A stretch of 64,000 nucleotides of DNA from NCBI GenBank assembly GCA_035535015.1, contig DATLQU010000014.1, forward strand, positions 37,020 to 101,019, in the 5' to 3' direction. Shown here in pieces: positions 8,464 through 16,516 of this stretch (its first letter is position 1; the number at the start of each line of letters is the position of its first letter). The notes beneath the pieces are model-generated. The model was given only the letters and a program-made list of their open reading frames with translations. It did no database searches and was not told the origin of the DNA. The position numbers and the translations under genes are program-made. This DNA is from Palsa-661 sp035535015. GTDB taxonomy: Bacteria; Actinomycetota; Acidimicrobiia; Acidimicrobiales; UBA8190.

Positions 8464-8901
8464 CTAGTGATCGCCACGCCAGACGAGGACGGGACAGTGG
8501 GCGTGGGTGACACAGTGCTGGGTGACCGATCCGAGGAGCATGCCGGCGAACTCGCCGTGACCGCGGCTGCCGAGGACCAGGAGCTCGGCGTCACGCGAGG
8601 CCTGGACGAGAGTCGGAGCCGGGTGGCCCTCGACGACGGTGGTCTGGACGACGACGTCGGGGTAGTCCTTCAGGGCCGAGGCGACCTCGTCCTCGGCGGC
8701 GCGTTGGGCGTCGGCCGCCGGGTTGAAGTCCTCGGGATAGGGCGGGACCCAGCCGAAGGAGGTCGGGAGCTCCCAGGTGACCACCACCTCGAGCCGGGCC
8801 CCGGTGAATTGGGCCTGGCGGGTGGCCCAGCGCAGGGCCTGGCGCGAGGCGTCGGAGCCGTCCACCCCGACCACGATCCTCGGCTGTGTACTGCTGCTCA
8901 T
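8464..8901 (-). CDS. Universal stress protein, UspA family
   Basis: The 145-aa single Usp domain has IVVGVDGSDASRQALRWA at the N-terminus and the ATP-binding G-x2-G-x9-G-(S/T) signature GSRGHGEFAGMLLGSVTQHC near residue 113, then the final strand HCPVLVWRG. It is probably an ATP-binding stress protein of the cytoplasm. A strong GGGAGGGAGGA ribosome binding site precedes the ATG. It is transcribed together with ppk2, which fits a shared stress or energy-limitation role. Confidence 0.88.
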   Translation of the reverse strand: MSSSTQPRIVVGVDGSDASRQALRWATRQAQFTGARLEVVVTWELPTSFGWVPPYPEDFNPAADAQRAAEDEVASALKDYPDVVVQTTVVEGHPAPTLVQASRDAELLVLGSRGHGEFAGMLLGSVTQHCVTHAHCPVLVWRGDH

Positions 8902-8956
8902 CAGAGGTCCTCCCTCCCGGCTGGTTCAGCGCCATCATGGCGCGGACGACGGGGGG

Positions 8957-9697
8957 TCACAGACCGAGCTGGGAGCGGAGGTCGTCGACGTGGCGGCGAA
9001 GCGCGGTGACCTCGGCCCGCAGGTCGGCCACCTCGGCCGAAAGGGGATCGGCCCCTCCCCGAGAATCGTGTCCGGCCGGAGATCCGTCGGCCGACGGCTC
9101 CCACGAGGTGGCCCGATCCTCCGACCGGCCGGCGGGGAGTGGACCGGCGGGGAGAGAAGGCGACGGCACCGGGCGGGCGGAGGGCGGGTCCGGCGTCTGC
9201 TCGCCCGGGGTCCCGAGGAGCTGGAGGTAGCGTTCCTCCTTCTGGCCGGGCTGACGGAGAAGGCGCCGGACCAGGGGGGGCTCGCGCCGGGCCAGGCCCT
9301 CGAGATCGGATTCCACGTCCCTGGTGTCGGCGAATTCGGCCATCCGCTGGGTCCGGGTGCGGAGCTCGGCCAAGGTCTGGGGACCGCGGAGCATGAGCAC
9401 GGTGACCAGGGCGAGCTGCCGGGTGTCGAGGCCGAGAGCCTCGTCCAGGGCATGGCCGAAACGGAGCGCCGAGCGGCCGTGCGAGGGATGGAAGAAGCGG
9501 GCCAGGCCGTCGGTCTTCGCCCGGGTGACGGTCTGCTCCACCAGGCGCTCGTCGTAGTGGACGACCGGATCACGGCTGGTTGTCTGGTTGCAGGCCAGGG
9601 TGAGGGCGTTCAAGGTGAGGGGATACTGCGCCGGGGTGGTGAGCTGTTTCTCGGCCAGGCATCCGAGGACCCGCATCTCCTCGGGGGCGAGTTCCAT
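8957..9697 (-). CDS. YceH / DUF480 family winged-helix protein with coiled-coil tail
   Basis: The 246-aa protein begins MELAPEEMRVLGCLAEKQLTTPAQYPLTLNAL, the typical YceH (DUF480) start, followed by NALTLACNQTTSRDPVVHYDE and the second winged-helix half (LVTVLMLRGPQTLAELRTRT). Residues 165-215 are a Pro/Ser-rich linker, and the last 30 residues form a heptad-like coiled coil (SAEVADLRAEVTALRRHV). The family's role is not established. Start 9697 was chosen because family similarity begins there. Confidence 0.78.
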   Translation of the reverse strand: MELAPEEMRVLGCLAEKQLTTPAQYPLTLNALTLACNQTTSRDPVVHYDERLVEQTVTRAKTDGLARFFHPSHGRSALRFGHALDEALGLDTRQLALVTVLMLRGPQTLAELRTRTQRMAEFADTRDVESDLEGLARREPPLVRRLLRQPGQKEERYLQLLGTPGEQTPDPPSARPVPSPSLPAGPLPAGRSEDRATSWEPSADGSPAGHDSRGGADPLSAEVADLRAEVTALRRHVDDLRSQLGL

Positions 9698-9803
9698 GGG
9701 CGGAGCATAGAAGTGAACGGCGCCGCCGCGGAATAGCCGGTGGCCGGGTGCGGTTGCGGCAAGGGAAGGCGGCCGGGTGCGCCACCGATGAGGAGACGAA
9801 GCC

Positions 9804-10271
9804 ATGGAAGTACAGGAGCTGGGGCACGTGGTCCTGTATGTCCGCAATGTCGAACGGTCGGCACGTTTCTATGGCGACGTCCTGGGTTGGCGTCAGATCA
9901 TGCCGAACGGGAGAGCGGCGACGGCCTTACCCGTCGCCGCCTTCGCCGCCCCGTCGGGTCGGACACATCACGAGCTGCTGCTGATCGAGGTGGGGCAGGA
10001 CGCCGCGCCCGTACCCCATGGACCCCGGATCGGGATGTACCACTTCGGCATCAAGATCGGCGACTCCGACGACCAGCTGCGCGAGGCACGGGGGCAGCTG
10101 GAGGAGGCGGGGGCCACGGTGGTGGGAGCCAGTGACCACACCGTGACCCACAGCCTGTACATCGAGGATCCCGACGGGAACGAAGTCGAGCTCTATATCG
10201 ACGTTCCCGGAGTGGATTGGGTGAACCACCCCGAGCTGGTGGCGAGCCCCATACGACCTCTCCGTCTCTGA
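9804..10271 (+). CDS. VOC-superfamily (glyoxalase / extradiol dioxygenase-like) protein
   Basis: The 155-aa protein has two beta-alpha-beta-beta-beta halves: LGHVVLYVRNVERSARFYGDVLGW (first metal-site His at residue 8) and MYHFGIKIGDSDDQL with LYIEDPDGNEVELYID supplying the later His and Glu. The metal ligands of the vicinal oxygen chelate fold appear intact, so an enzymatic role such as dioxygenase, lyase or isomerase is plausible. An AGGAG box sits 8 bp before the ATG. The substrate is unknown. Confidence 0.82.
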   Translation: MEVQELGHVVLYVRNVERSARFYGDVLGWRQIMPNGRAATALPVAAFAAPSGRTHHELLLIEVGQDAAPVPHGPRIGMYHFGIKIGDSDDQLREARGQLEEAGATVVGASDHTVTHSLYIEDPDGNEVELYIDVPGVDWVNHPELVASPIRPLRL

Positions 10272-10416
10272 AACCGCCGGCTCTCCGTCTCTCAAACCGC
10301 CGGCCGGCGGCGGCTTCTGGTTCCTCGGCGTTCTGATCCGGCGGCCACCCTTCGCCTCACGGGCCCATTCCCGGGCTTCGGCTCGGGTCGGGCGCGTCAG
10401 GTGAGAGAATTCCTCG

Positions 10417-10755
10417 ATGAGCGGCACGGGAAGCGACGGCGACGGGCCCGCCGGTGCGGTGGTCACCGTGTTCCGGTCCCGGCTGCGGCCCGAGGCCGTG
10501 GCCGAGTACGAAGAGACGGCCGATCGGATGGACGAGCTCGTCCGGGCCATGCCCGGGTTCGTGGACTACAAGACGTTCACGGCCGACGATGGTGAACGGG
10601 TGACGGTCGTCACCTTCGGCTCCCTGGAGCAACACCGGGCCTGGCGCGACCACCCGGAGCATCGAGAAGCCCAGCGGCTCGGTCGTGAGCGGTTCTACCA
10701 GAGCTATGCCATCCAGGTGGGCACCGGCGTCAGGGAGACGCGGTTCCCCCACTGA
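10417..10755 (+). CDS. Antibiotic biosynthesis monooxygenase (ABM) domain protein
   Basis: The 112-aa protein folds as a ferredoxin-like ABM domain: VVTVFRSRLRPEAVAEYEETADRM, then MPGFVDYKTFTADDGERVTVVTFGSLEQHRAWRDHPEH and a final helix/strand. The family includes cofactor-free monooxygenases and heme-degrading proteins. The residues that distinguish these are not clear here. It is a lone gene ahead of a convergent membrane-protein pair. Confidence 0.78.
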   Translation: MSGTGSDGDGPAGAVVTVFRSRLRPEAVAEYEETADRMDELVRAMPGFVDYKTFTADDGERVTVVTFGSLEQHRAWRDHPEHREAQRLGRERFYQSYAIQVGTGVRETRFPH

Positions 10756-10764
10756 GCGCGACGG

Positions 10765-11082
10765 TCAACGCTCGAGCTCCGTCCGACGAGCGGCACGGAT
10801 CCGGGCTCGGGCGCGCAGGCTCGACAGGACGAGAACGAGCACCACGAAGGCGGGGAGCGAGCCGACGACGACCGACCGGACACCGACGCCGTGGGCCAGC
10901 AAGGCGGCCGCACCGAGGGCCGCCAACGAGCCGATGAGCAACTCCGGCGTGTCGCCCACCAGGAAATCCCACCAGAATCGCCCGAAGGCCACCAGGGCGC
11001 GCCGCCCCGGGGCCAGGGCCGTCACCTCCTGGGAGGCCCGGCCATGGTCGCCGGTGGCGGGGCGATGTTGGTCAGGCGACAC
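10765..11082 (-). CDS. Small membrane protein, two hydrophobic helices
   Basis: The 105-aa product has a Trp/Phe-rich amphipathic stretch (FGRFWWDFLVGDTPELLIG) followed by two hydrophobic segments near residues 50-65 and 72-88 and a basic tail (RARARIRAARRTELER). It starts with GTG and overlaps the end of the upstream membrane-protein gene by 11 bp, so the two are co-translated. No family is recognised. It is probably an accessory of the larger permease-like protein. Confidence 0.6.
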   Translation of the reverse strand: MSPDQHRPATGDHGRASQEVTALAPGRRALVAFGRFWWDFLVGDTPELLIGSLAALGAAALLAHGVGVRSVVVGSLPAFVVLVLVLSSLRARARIRAARRTELER

Positions 11083-11836
11083 GAACGTCTTGCTCCGCGT
11101 CCCGGCCGAGCAGGCGCCCGAGCAACCACGCCACGGTGCCGTAGGCCGCAGCCAGCACCAGGAGGGCGAGATCGGACCCCGGCCAGTGCACCCCGATCCC
11201 CTCGCCCGTCCAGAAGGTGCCGTAGCTCACGAGCATGACGCCGACCACGGCCTTCAGGGCATTCTCCGGGACGCCCGAGAGCTGGCGGGCCACCACCGCA
11301 CCCACCGCCCCGACGAGAACGACGGCGGCCAGGGCGGCCAGCGAGGCGAGGGCCAACCGGTTCTCGGTGGCCCCCAGGGTGAGGACGATGACCACCACTT
11401 CGAGGCCCTCGAGAAAGACGCCCTTGAACGCCACCGTAAAGGCCGTCGAATCCCGGCCCGGGGCCCGGGGCCCCCCGGTGGACACGTCCCCGGTCGACAG
11501 AACGGTCACCTGGTCCTGGAAGATCCTGTCCTCGTCGTGCTTGGCCTTCAGTCCGGCCGAGCGCAGGACGGCCTTCTGCAGCCACTGCAAGCCGAAGACG
11601 AGCAGAAGCCCACCGACGACGACGCGCAGGGCGGCCAGGGGGACGAAGTGCACGAGGGCCGGGCCCACGGCGGCGACGAGGCCGGCCAGGACGACCACCG
11701 CGGTGACGGTGCCCTCGAGGGCCGATCGCCATCCCCGGGTCACGCCCACGGCCACCACGATGGTCAGGGCTTCCACCATCTCGACGGCGCTGGCCAGGAA
11801 GACGGCGACCAGCAGGACGGCGATGCTGTTGTGCAC
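11072..11836 (-). CDS. Polytopic membrane protein, FTR1-like acidic motifs (COG4280-type)
   Basis: About 254 aa and seven hydrophobic segments. Two helices carry related acidic motifs, SAVEMVEALTIVVAVG near residue 17 and FKGVFLEGLEVVVIVLTLG near 135, reminiscent of the RExxE helices of FTR1 iron permeases, with a soluble loop between them (residues 95-130). The internal symmetry suggests a transporter made of two repeats. The metal or substrate is unknown. GTG 11836 was chosen because the hydrophobic sequence begins immediately after it. The open frame further upstream lies antisense to the HAD gene. Confidence 0.6.
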   Translation of the reverse strand: MHNSIAVLLVAVFLASAVEMVEALTIVVAVGVTRGWRSALEGTVTAVVVLAGLVAAVGPALVHFVPLAALRVVVGGLLLVFGLQWLQKAVLRSAGLKAKHDEDRIFQDQVTVLSTGDVSTGGPRAPGRDSTAFTVAFKGVFLEGLEVVVIVLTLGATENRLALASLAALAAVVLVGAVGAVVARQLSGVPENALKAVVGVMLVSYGTFWTGEGIGVHWPGSDLALLVLAAAYGTVAWLLGRLLGRDAEQDVRVA

Positions 11837-11899
11837 AGGGCCAGCCTGACACGTCGCACCGTGGGCCCGAGTCCCGACTCGATCGAGGAGACTGATCCC

Positions 11900-12589
11900 G
11901 TGCCTCGGCTGATCCTGTGGGATATCGACGGAACCCTGGTACGCGCCGGGGAGATCGGCGCCCGGATATTCGACCGGGCCATCGAGAAGGCTCTCGGCTC
12001 CTCCCCGTCCGCCCGGGTGGTGATGAGCGGGAAGACCGATCCGCAGATCGTGGGCGAGTACCTGGAACAGTTCGATCTGGCCGACCCCGCCGCCCCGGTG
12101 CCCGCCATCCTGGAGTACATCGAGGTCGAGCTGGCCGCCCATGCGCACGAGATCAGCGCTCATGGCTACGTGCTGCCCGGTGTGGGCGAACTCCTGGCCC
12201 GCCTCGACGCCGAGCACGATGTCGTCCAAACGGTGCTGACGGGGAACATCGCCCCCAACGCGTCGGTCAAAGTCGGTGCCTTCGGTCTCGACCGATGGCT
12301 GAACCTCGAGCTGGGGGCGTACGGCAGCGACCATGCCGACAGAAACGAGCTGGTCCCCATCGCCCTGGCCAAGATCCGGGCCGGTCGGGGGCTCGACTTC
12401 ACTGCCGAGCAGGTCTGGGTGGTGGGTGACGCTCCCAACGATCTCGCCTGCGCCCGGGCCGCCGGGGTCCGTTGCCTGCTCGTGGCCACGGGCCGGCCCA
12501 GCTACGAGGAACTCGGGGCGCTCGGTCCCGATGCGCTCAGACCGGACCTCCACGACATCGACGAGATCGTCGAACTCCTGCTGTCGTGA
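11900..12589 (+). CDS. HAD-superfamily phosphatase (phosphoglycolate phosphatase-like)
   Basis: The 229-aa protein has the complete HAD motif set: motif I WDIDGTL (nucleophile Asp8 and acid/base Asp10), motif II TGN near residue 114, a conserved Lys region and motif IV VVGDAPND near 174. The helical cap between motifs I and II is of the Gph/beta-phosphoglucomutase type. It should hydrolyse a small phosphorylated metabolite in the cytoplasm. It starts with GTG, with GAGGAG 10 bp upstream. Confidence 0.82.
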   Translation: MPRLILWDIDGTLVRAGEIGARIFDRAIEKALGSSPSARVVMSGKTDPQIVGEYLEQFDLADPAAPVPAILEYIEVELAAHAHEISAHGYVLPGVGELLARLDAEHDVVQTVLTGNIAPNASVKVGAFGLDRWLNLELGAYGSDHADRNELVPIALAKIRAGRGLDFTAEQVWVVGDAPNDLACARAAGVRCLLVATGRPSYEELGALGPDALRPDLHDIDEIVELLLS

Positions 12590-12654
12590 CATCCGGCGGC
12601 GTGCGGCGGCGTCCTGCGCCGGCGCCCGGAGCCGGCAGCGAGTAGGACATAGCC

Positions 12655-14067
12655 ATGGAATCCTTCGCCTCCGCCGTCGAAGTGGCCGCCGCCGTCCGGG
12701 GCCGGGTCATCAGTCCCGTCGAGGTCCTCGACGCCTGTCTGGACCGGGTCGACAAGCTCAATCCCGAACTGAACGCCGTGATCTGGCGCAACGACGAGGA
12801 GGCGCGCGCCGAGGCGCAGGCGCTGGCCGACGCCCTCGTCAGCGGCGTGGTCGAACCCGGCCCCTTCGCCGGAGTGCCTGTTCCCATCAAGGACCTCACC
12901 CCCGTGGAGGGGTGGCCCGTCACCTACGGCTCGTGCGGCGCCGCCGAGGGGGTGAGCGGTGAGGGCGAACTGGTGACCGAGGCCCTGCGGACGGCGGGCT
13001 TCGTTTTGTGCGGGAGGACCAACACACCGGAATTCGGTCCCCTGACGGTGGCCGAGAACAGCCGCTACGGGATCACCCGCAACCCCTGGGACCCCGGGCG
13101 GTCCCCGGGCGGTTCGAGCGGGGGGGCCTCCTCGGCCGTGGCCGCCGGGATGTTCAGCGTGGCCCACGCCAACGACGGCGGCGGGTCCATCCGGATTCCG
13201 GCATCGTGCTGCGGACTGGTCGGCCTGAAGCCCAGTCGGGGGCGCGTCCCGGCCCGGGCGCCGGGATGGTTAGGCATGGTCAGCGAAGGTGTGGTGTCGC
13301 GGACGGTGGCCGACACCGCCGCCATCCTCGACTGCATCAGCGGCCCCGATCCGCTGTCCTGGGAGAACGCCCCGGCACCCGAGCGCCCGTTCGCCGCCGA
13401 AGTGGGAGCGGGCCAGGGACGGCTGCGCGTCGCCCTGAATGTCACCTCGGCGCTCGGCATCGCCGTCGAGCAGGCCCCCCGGGCGGCCGTCGAGGCGGCG
13501 GGCCGGATCCTCGAGGGACTCGGCCACGAGGTGGTGATCCTGGACGAGGACGTGCTCGACCCGGCCGCCATCGGATCCTTCCTGCACGTGGTCAACGCCG
13601 GCTACGGGGACTTCCCCGATGTGGACTGGTCCAAGGTCGAGCCCCATAACGCCGCGGGCCACGCCGCCGGACTGGCGGTCGACGGGATCACCCTGGTCGA
13701 GTCGCTCCGGGACCTGCGGCTGGCCAGCCGGGCCGTCACCGCCCGCTGGGGACGGGACTTCGACGTCCTCGTCACCCCCACCATGGCCATCGAACCGCCG
13801 GTGGCCGGCGCCGTCCTGGCCGAGGCCCACGCCCATCCCGACGCCCCGGACGCCACCGTGCTCGCCATGGTGGCCTTCACCGCCGTCTTCAACATCACCG
13901 GTCAGCCGGCCATCAGCCTGCCGCTGCACTGGAGCGAGGCCGGCCTGCCGGTGGGGGTGCAGTTCGTCGGCGGGCCCTGGCAGGACAGTCTGCTGCTCCG
14001 GCTGGCCTCGCAGCTCGAAGAGGCCTCACCCTGGGCGCAGCGGCGGCCCCCCCTGTCGGCGTCGTAG
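12655..14067 (+). CDS. Amidase signature family hydrolase
   Basis: The 470-aa protein has the Ser-cisSer-Lys triad of the amidase signature family: Lys79 in VPIKDLTP, Ser154-Ser155 in the glycine/serine loop GRSPGGSSGGASSAV, and the nucleophile Ser178 in NDGGGSIRIPA. It is full length for a stand-alone amidase, and no GatB/GatC partners are adjacent, so GatA of the tRNA amidotransferase is less likely. The amide substrate is unknown. The SnoaL-like gene on the other strand ends 4 bp downstream. Confidence 0.87.
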   Translation: MESFASAVEVAAAVRGRVISPVEVLDACLDRVDKLNPELNAVIWRNDEEARAEAQALADALVSGVVEPGPFAGVPVPIKDLTPVEGWPVTYGSCGAAEGVSGEGELVTEALRTAGFVLCGRTNTPEFGPLTVAENSRYGITRNPWDPGRSPGGSSGGASSAVAAGMFSVAHANDGGGSIRIPASCCGLVGLKPSRGRVPARAPGWLGMVSEGVVSRTVADTAAILDCISGPDPLSWENAPAPERPFAAEVGAGQGRLRVALNVTSALGIAVEQAPRAAVEAAGRILEGLGHEVVILDEDVLDPAAIGSFLHVVNAGYGDFPDVDWSKVEPHNAAGHAAGLAVDGITLVESLRDLRLASRAVTARWGRDFDVLVTPTMAIEPPVAGAVLAEAHAHPDAPDATVLAMVAFTAVFNITGQPAISLPLHWSEAGLPVGVQFVGGPWQDSLLLRLASQLEEASPWAQRRPPLSAS

Positions 14068-14070
14068 CCG

Positions 14071-14493
14071 CTACCCGGCCTCGAGCTGTCGGTAGATGGT
14101 GCCCGAGTCGAAGTAGACGCGCTCGCAGACGATCTTCTCGCCTTCGAAGATGAAGAGCGCCACCATGGGACAGCGGAAGGACCGGCCCGTCGGTTCCTCC
14201 CCGGCCAGGGATCCGGTATGGGTCCCCGACAGGTCGAACTCCACCACCACCGTCCCCTCGGTGCCATGGATGGCCCGGACCTCGTTGCGCTGGTCGGGAA
14301 AGACGGCCCGGGAGGCGGCGTAATAGGACATCACCTCGTCGATCCCGTCGTAGACCTGACCCGTCCCGATCAATTCGTACCGGGGATGGGCGAAGGTGGC
14401 CAGGGTGTCGTCGAAGCGCGACTCGTTCTCCGAGGCCATGTGCTCGCGCACGACGGCCTCCTGCCTTTGCCTCAGGCTCGTTGGCGGCTCCAT
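14071..14493 (-). CDS. SnoaL-like / NTF2-like protein
   Basis: The 140-aa protein has the cone-shaped NTF2-like pattern: an N-terminal helix pair (RQRQEAVVREHMASENESRFDDTLATF), HPRYELIGTGQVYDGIDEVMSYYAASRAVFP, then curved strands with TVVVEFDLSGTHTGSL and MVALFIFEGEKIVCERVYFD. This resembles SnoaL-like ester cyclases and ketosteroid-isomerase-like proteins. The catalytic identity is unknown. Confidence 0.75.
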   Translation of the reverse strand: MEPPTSLRQRQEAVVREHMASENESRFDDTLATFAHPRYELIGTGQVYDGIDEVMSYYAASRAVFPDQRNEVRAIHGTEGTVVVEFDLSGTHTGSLAGEEPTGRSFRCPMVALFIFEGEKIVCERVYFDSGTIYRQLEAG

Positions 14494-14604
14494 GGACCCT
14501 CCCCTCGTCAGACCGCCAACCTACGCGTCGGCGGTCCCGGGCTGCAGGCCCGGCCCCCGGGGCGCCATGAACGTCGTCGACCGGCGGTGAGCGACAATGT
14601 GGCC

Positions 14605-15627
14605 ATGAGTATCCGGGTGGGCTTCCTGGGCGCCGGGTTCATCGCCAACGTCCATGCCTCGCTTCTTCGTTCCTGTGAAGACGTGCGCTGGGCCGGCGTC
14701 TACGACACCGACCGGTCCCGGGCCGACGCCTTCGCGGCCAAGACCGGTGCCACCGTCTGCGGGAACGAGGATGAGGTCCTGACCGGCTGTGATGCCGTCT
14801 TCATCTGCACATGGACGTCGGAGCATCCCCGGCTGGTGGCCATGGCGGCGGCCCGGGGGGTGGCCATCTTCTGCGAAAAGCCCCTGGCCACCGACTTGGC
14901 CGGGGCCACGCACATGGCCGAGGTCGTCCGTCGGGCCGCAGTGGTCAACCAGGTCGGGCTGGTTCTGCGCTTCTCCCCCGCCTTCTGCTGGCTGCGGACG
15001 CTTATCGCCGATCCGGCCAGTGGACGGGTCATGAGCGTTATCTTCCGCGACGACCAGTACATACCGCTGCAGGGAATGTACAAGTCGAGCTGGCGCGGCG
15101 ACGTGGCCCGGGCCGGCGCCGGCACCCTTCTCGAGCACAGCATCCACGACATCGACATCATCGAATCCCTCGTCGGTCCCATCGCCACCGTGTCGGGTCT
15201 CTCGGCCGAGTTCCACGGCATCGCCGGCATCGAGGACGCCGTGAACCTGTCGATGTCGTTCGCCAACGGAGCGGTGGGATCACTGCTGTCGGTCTGGCAC
15301 GACGTCCTCGAGCGGGAGAGCTCGCGTCACGTCGAGGTCATATGCGAGAACCTCTGGTGCTCGATCGAGACCGACGACTGGTGGGGGCCGGTCCGCTGGC
15401 AGCGCACCAAGGAGCAGGGCAGCCTGGAGGGTGGCGCGCTCGGCGAGAAGGTCTGGGCCGCCCAGCTGGCGCCGGTCAACCCCGACCAGAGTTTCATCGA
15501 CGCCGTCACCGGGGGCCGCACCGCGGGACCCGACTTCGACAACGCCCTGCGGGCCCACGTCGTGGTGGACGCCGCCTACCGGTCGGCCGCCCGAGGCGGC
15601 GTACCCGTCACCGTCTCCTCCTCCTGA
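14605..15627 (+). CDS. Gfo/Idh/MocA family NAD(P)-dependent oxidoreductase
   Basis: The 340-aa protein has an N-terminal Rossmann fold (VGFLGAGFIANVHASLL) and the EKPLA motif (IFCEKPLATDLAG) near residue 92 that carries the catalytic Lys. The C-terminal alpha/beta domain includes LLEHSIHDIDIIESLVGP, where the His is typical of the active site. It should oxidise or reduce a sugar or inositol-like alcohol. GTG 14587 is an alternative start in the same frame, and neither start has a clear ribosome binding site. Confidence 0.83.
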   Translation: MSIRVGFLGAGFIANVHASLLRSCEDVRWAGVYDTDRSRADAFAAKTGATVCGNEDEVLTGCDAVFICTWTSEHPRLVAMAAARGVAIFCEKPLATDLAGATHMAEVVRRAAVVNQVGLVLRFSPAFCWLRTLIADPASGRVMSVIFRDDQYIPLQGMYKSSWRGDVARAGAGTLLEHSIHDIDIIESLVGPIATVSGLSAEFHGIAGIEDAVNLSMSFANGAVGSLLSVWHDVLERESSRHVEVICENLWCSIETDDWWGPVRWQRTKEQGSLEGGALGEKVWAAQLAPVNPDQSFIDAVTGGRTAGPDFDNALRAHVVVDAAYRSAARGGVPVTVSSS

Positions 15628-15947
15628 CCCCGGTCCTGGACCGGGCGCGGCCGGGGATTGCCGCTCGATGGGGGATCACGGTCGGCGGCGCAGGGGTCGT
15701 GGCCCAGGCCGGGAGCGCACAGCCACACCGTCCCGGCACTGTCACGGGGCGAGGCCACGGTGGGTGCCGGCGCCCCCGTCGTCGGTCGGACCAGGGGCCG
15801 TGTGCTGGACACCGCCGGTCGGCGCCCGACCGAGGGCGCCGGGCCGCAGGTGGCGACCAGCGCGCCGGCCAGGACCATCATCATCGCCGCCGCCGTCGAA
15901 CGACGGCCCCGGCCTTCACGAACACCGGTCTCCCCTCCCCGGAGCAA
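15576..15947 (-). pseudogene. 5' remnant of a DUF3089-like secreted lipoprotein gene
   Basis: A minus-strand frame encodes a basic start, a hydrophobic segment (AAAMMMVLAGALVATC) ending in a weak lipobox, a Ser/Pro/Thr linker, then TVWLCAPGLGHDPCAADRD. That W-L-C-x-PG-x4-DPC-x2-D string is how DUF3089 (alpha/beta-hydrolase-like) domains begin. Everything after it is missing: the frame runs into the 3' end of the Gfo/Idh/MocA gene and stops after about 30 unrelated residues. The likely history is loss of the rest of the gene by deletion. The family call rests on one short motif. Confidence 0.4.
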
Positions 15948-15970
15948 CGGCAGCCCAACCTACCCGATTT

Positions 15971-15991
15971 AGTTACCTGTGGTAAGTAACT
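15971..15991. promoter_or_regulatory. Nested inverted repeats, likely MarR operator
   Basis: AGTTAC (15971-15976) and GTAACT (15986-15991) form an inverted repeat that encloses a second perfect one, TTACC-TGT-GGTAA at 15973-15985. A possible -10 box, TACACT at 15997-16002, lies just downstream, so a bound repressor would block the -35 region. It sits 22 bp before the marR-type gene, consistent with autoregulation of the marR-MFS operon. Confidence 0.6.
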
Positions 15992-16012
15992 GGCTGTACA
16001 CTGGCGCCCGTC

Positions 16013-16516
16013 ATGGGAACCAAGACCGAGGCCCTCGACCTCACCGCGGCGGCCGACACCACCACCGGGGAGATCGATGCCGCTCTGCTCTCGGTGGCCC
16101 GGGTGATGACCCAGGTTCGGGTCCACGCCAAGCTCCGGGCCCGGGCCGGGGTCGACATCGACCGGGCCGGGGCGGCCGTGCTCTACAAGCTGCTGATCGA
16201 GCCCGACAGCCCCCGGCTCTGTGATCTGGCCGAACGTCTCGGCATCGACTCCCCCGCCGTGACCCGCAAGGTCCAGCAGCTCGAACAGCTCGGCCTGGTG
16301 GCCCGCTCGGCCGACCCGGAAGACGGCCGGGCCTCTCGCCTGCTCCTTACCCGGGACGGCAAGAGATCGATCGAGCGGCTGCTGGCGGCCCGCCGGCTCT
16401 GGCTCGAGGAACGACTGGCCGAGTGGCCCACGGCCGACCGGACCGAGTTCGCCCGGCTCCTCCAGCTCTTCGCCGCCACCATCGACACCGACAGTGATGT
16501 GCGCCATGGTCACTGA
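16013..16516 (+). CDS. MarR-family transcriptional regulator
   Basis: The 167-aa protein has the MarR winged-helix core: LCDLAERLGIDSPAVTRKVQQLEQLGLVARSADPEDGRASRLLLTRDG at residues 64-111, flanked by dimerisation helices. It overlaps the downstream MFS exporter gene by 11 bp and has an inverted repeat at its promoter, so it probably represses its own operon and is released by a ligand that the pump exports. Confidence 0.87.
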   Translation: MGTKTEALDLTAAADTTTGEIDAALLSVARVMTQVRVHAKLRARAGVDIDRAGAAVLYKLLIEPDSPRLCDLAERLGIDSPAVTRKVQQLEQLGLVARSADPEDGRASRLLLTRDGKRSIERLLAARRLWLEERLAEWPTADRTEFARLLQLFAATIDTDSDVRHGH

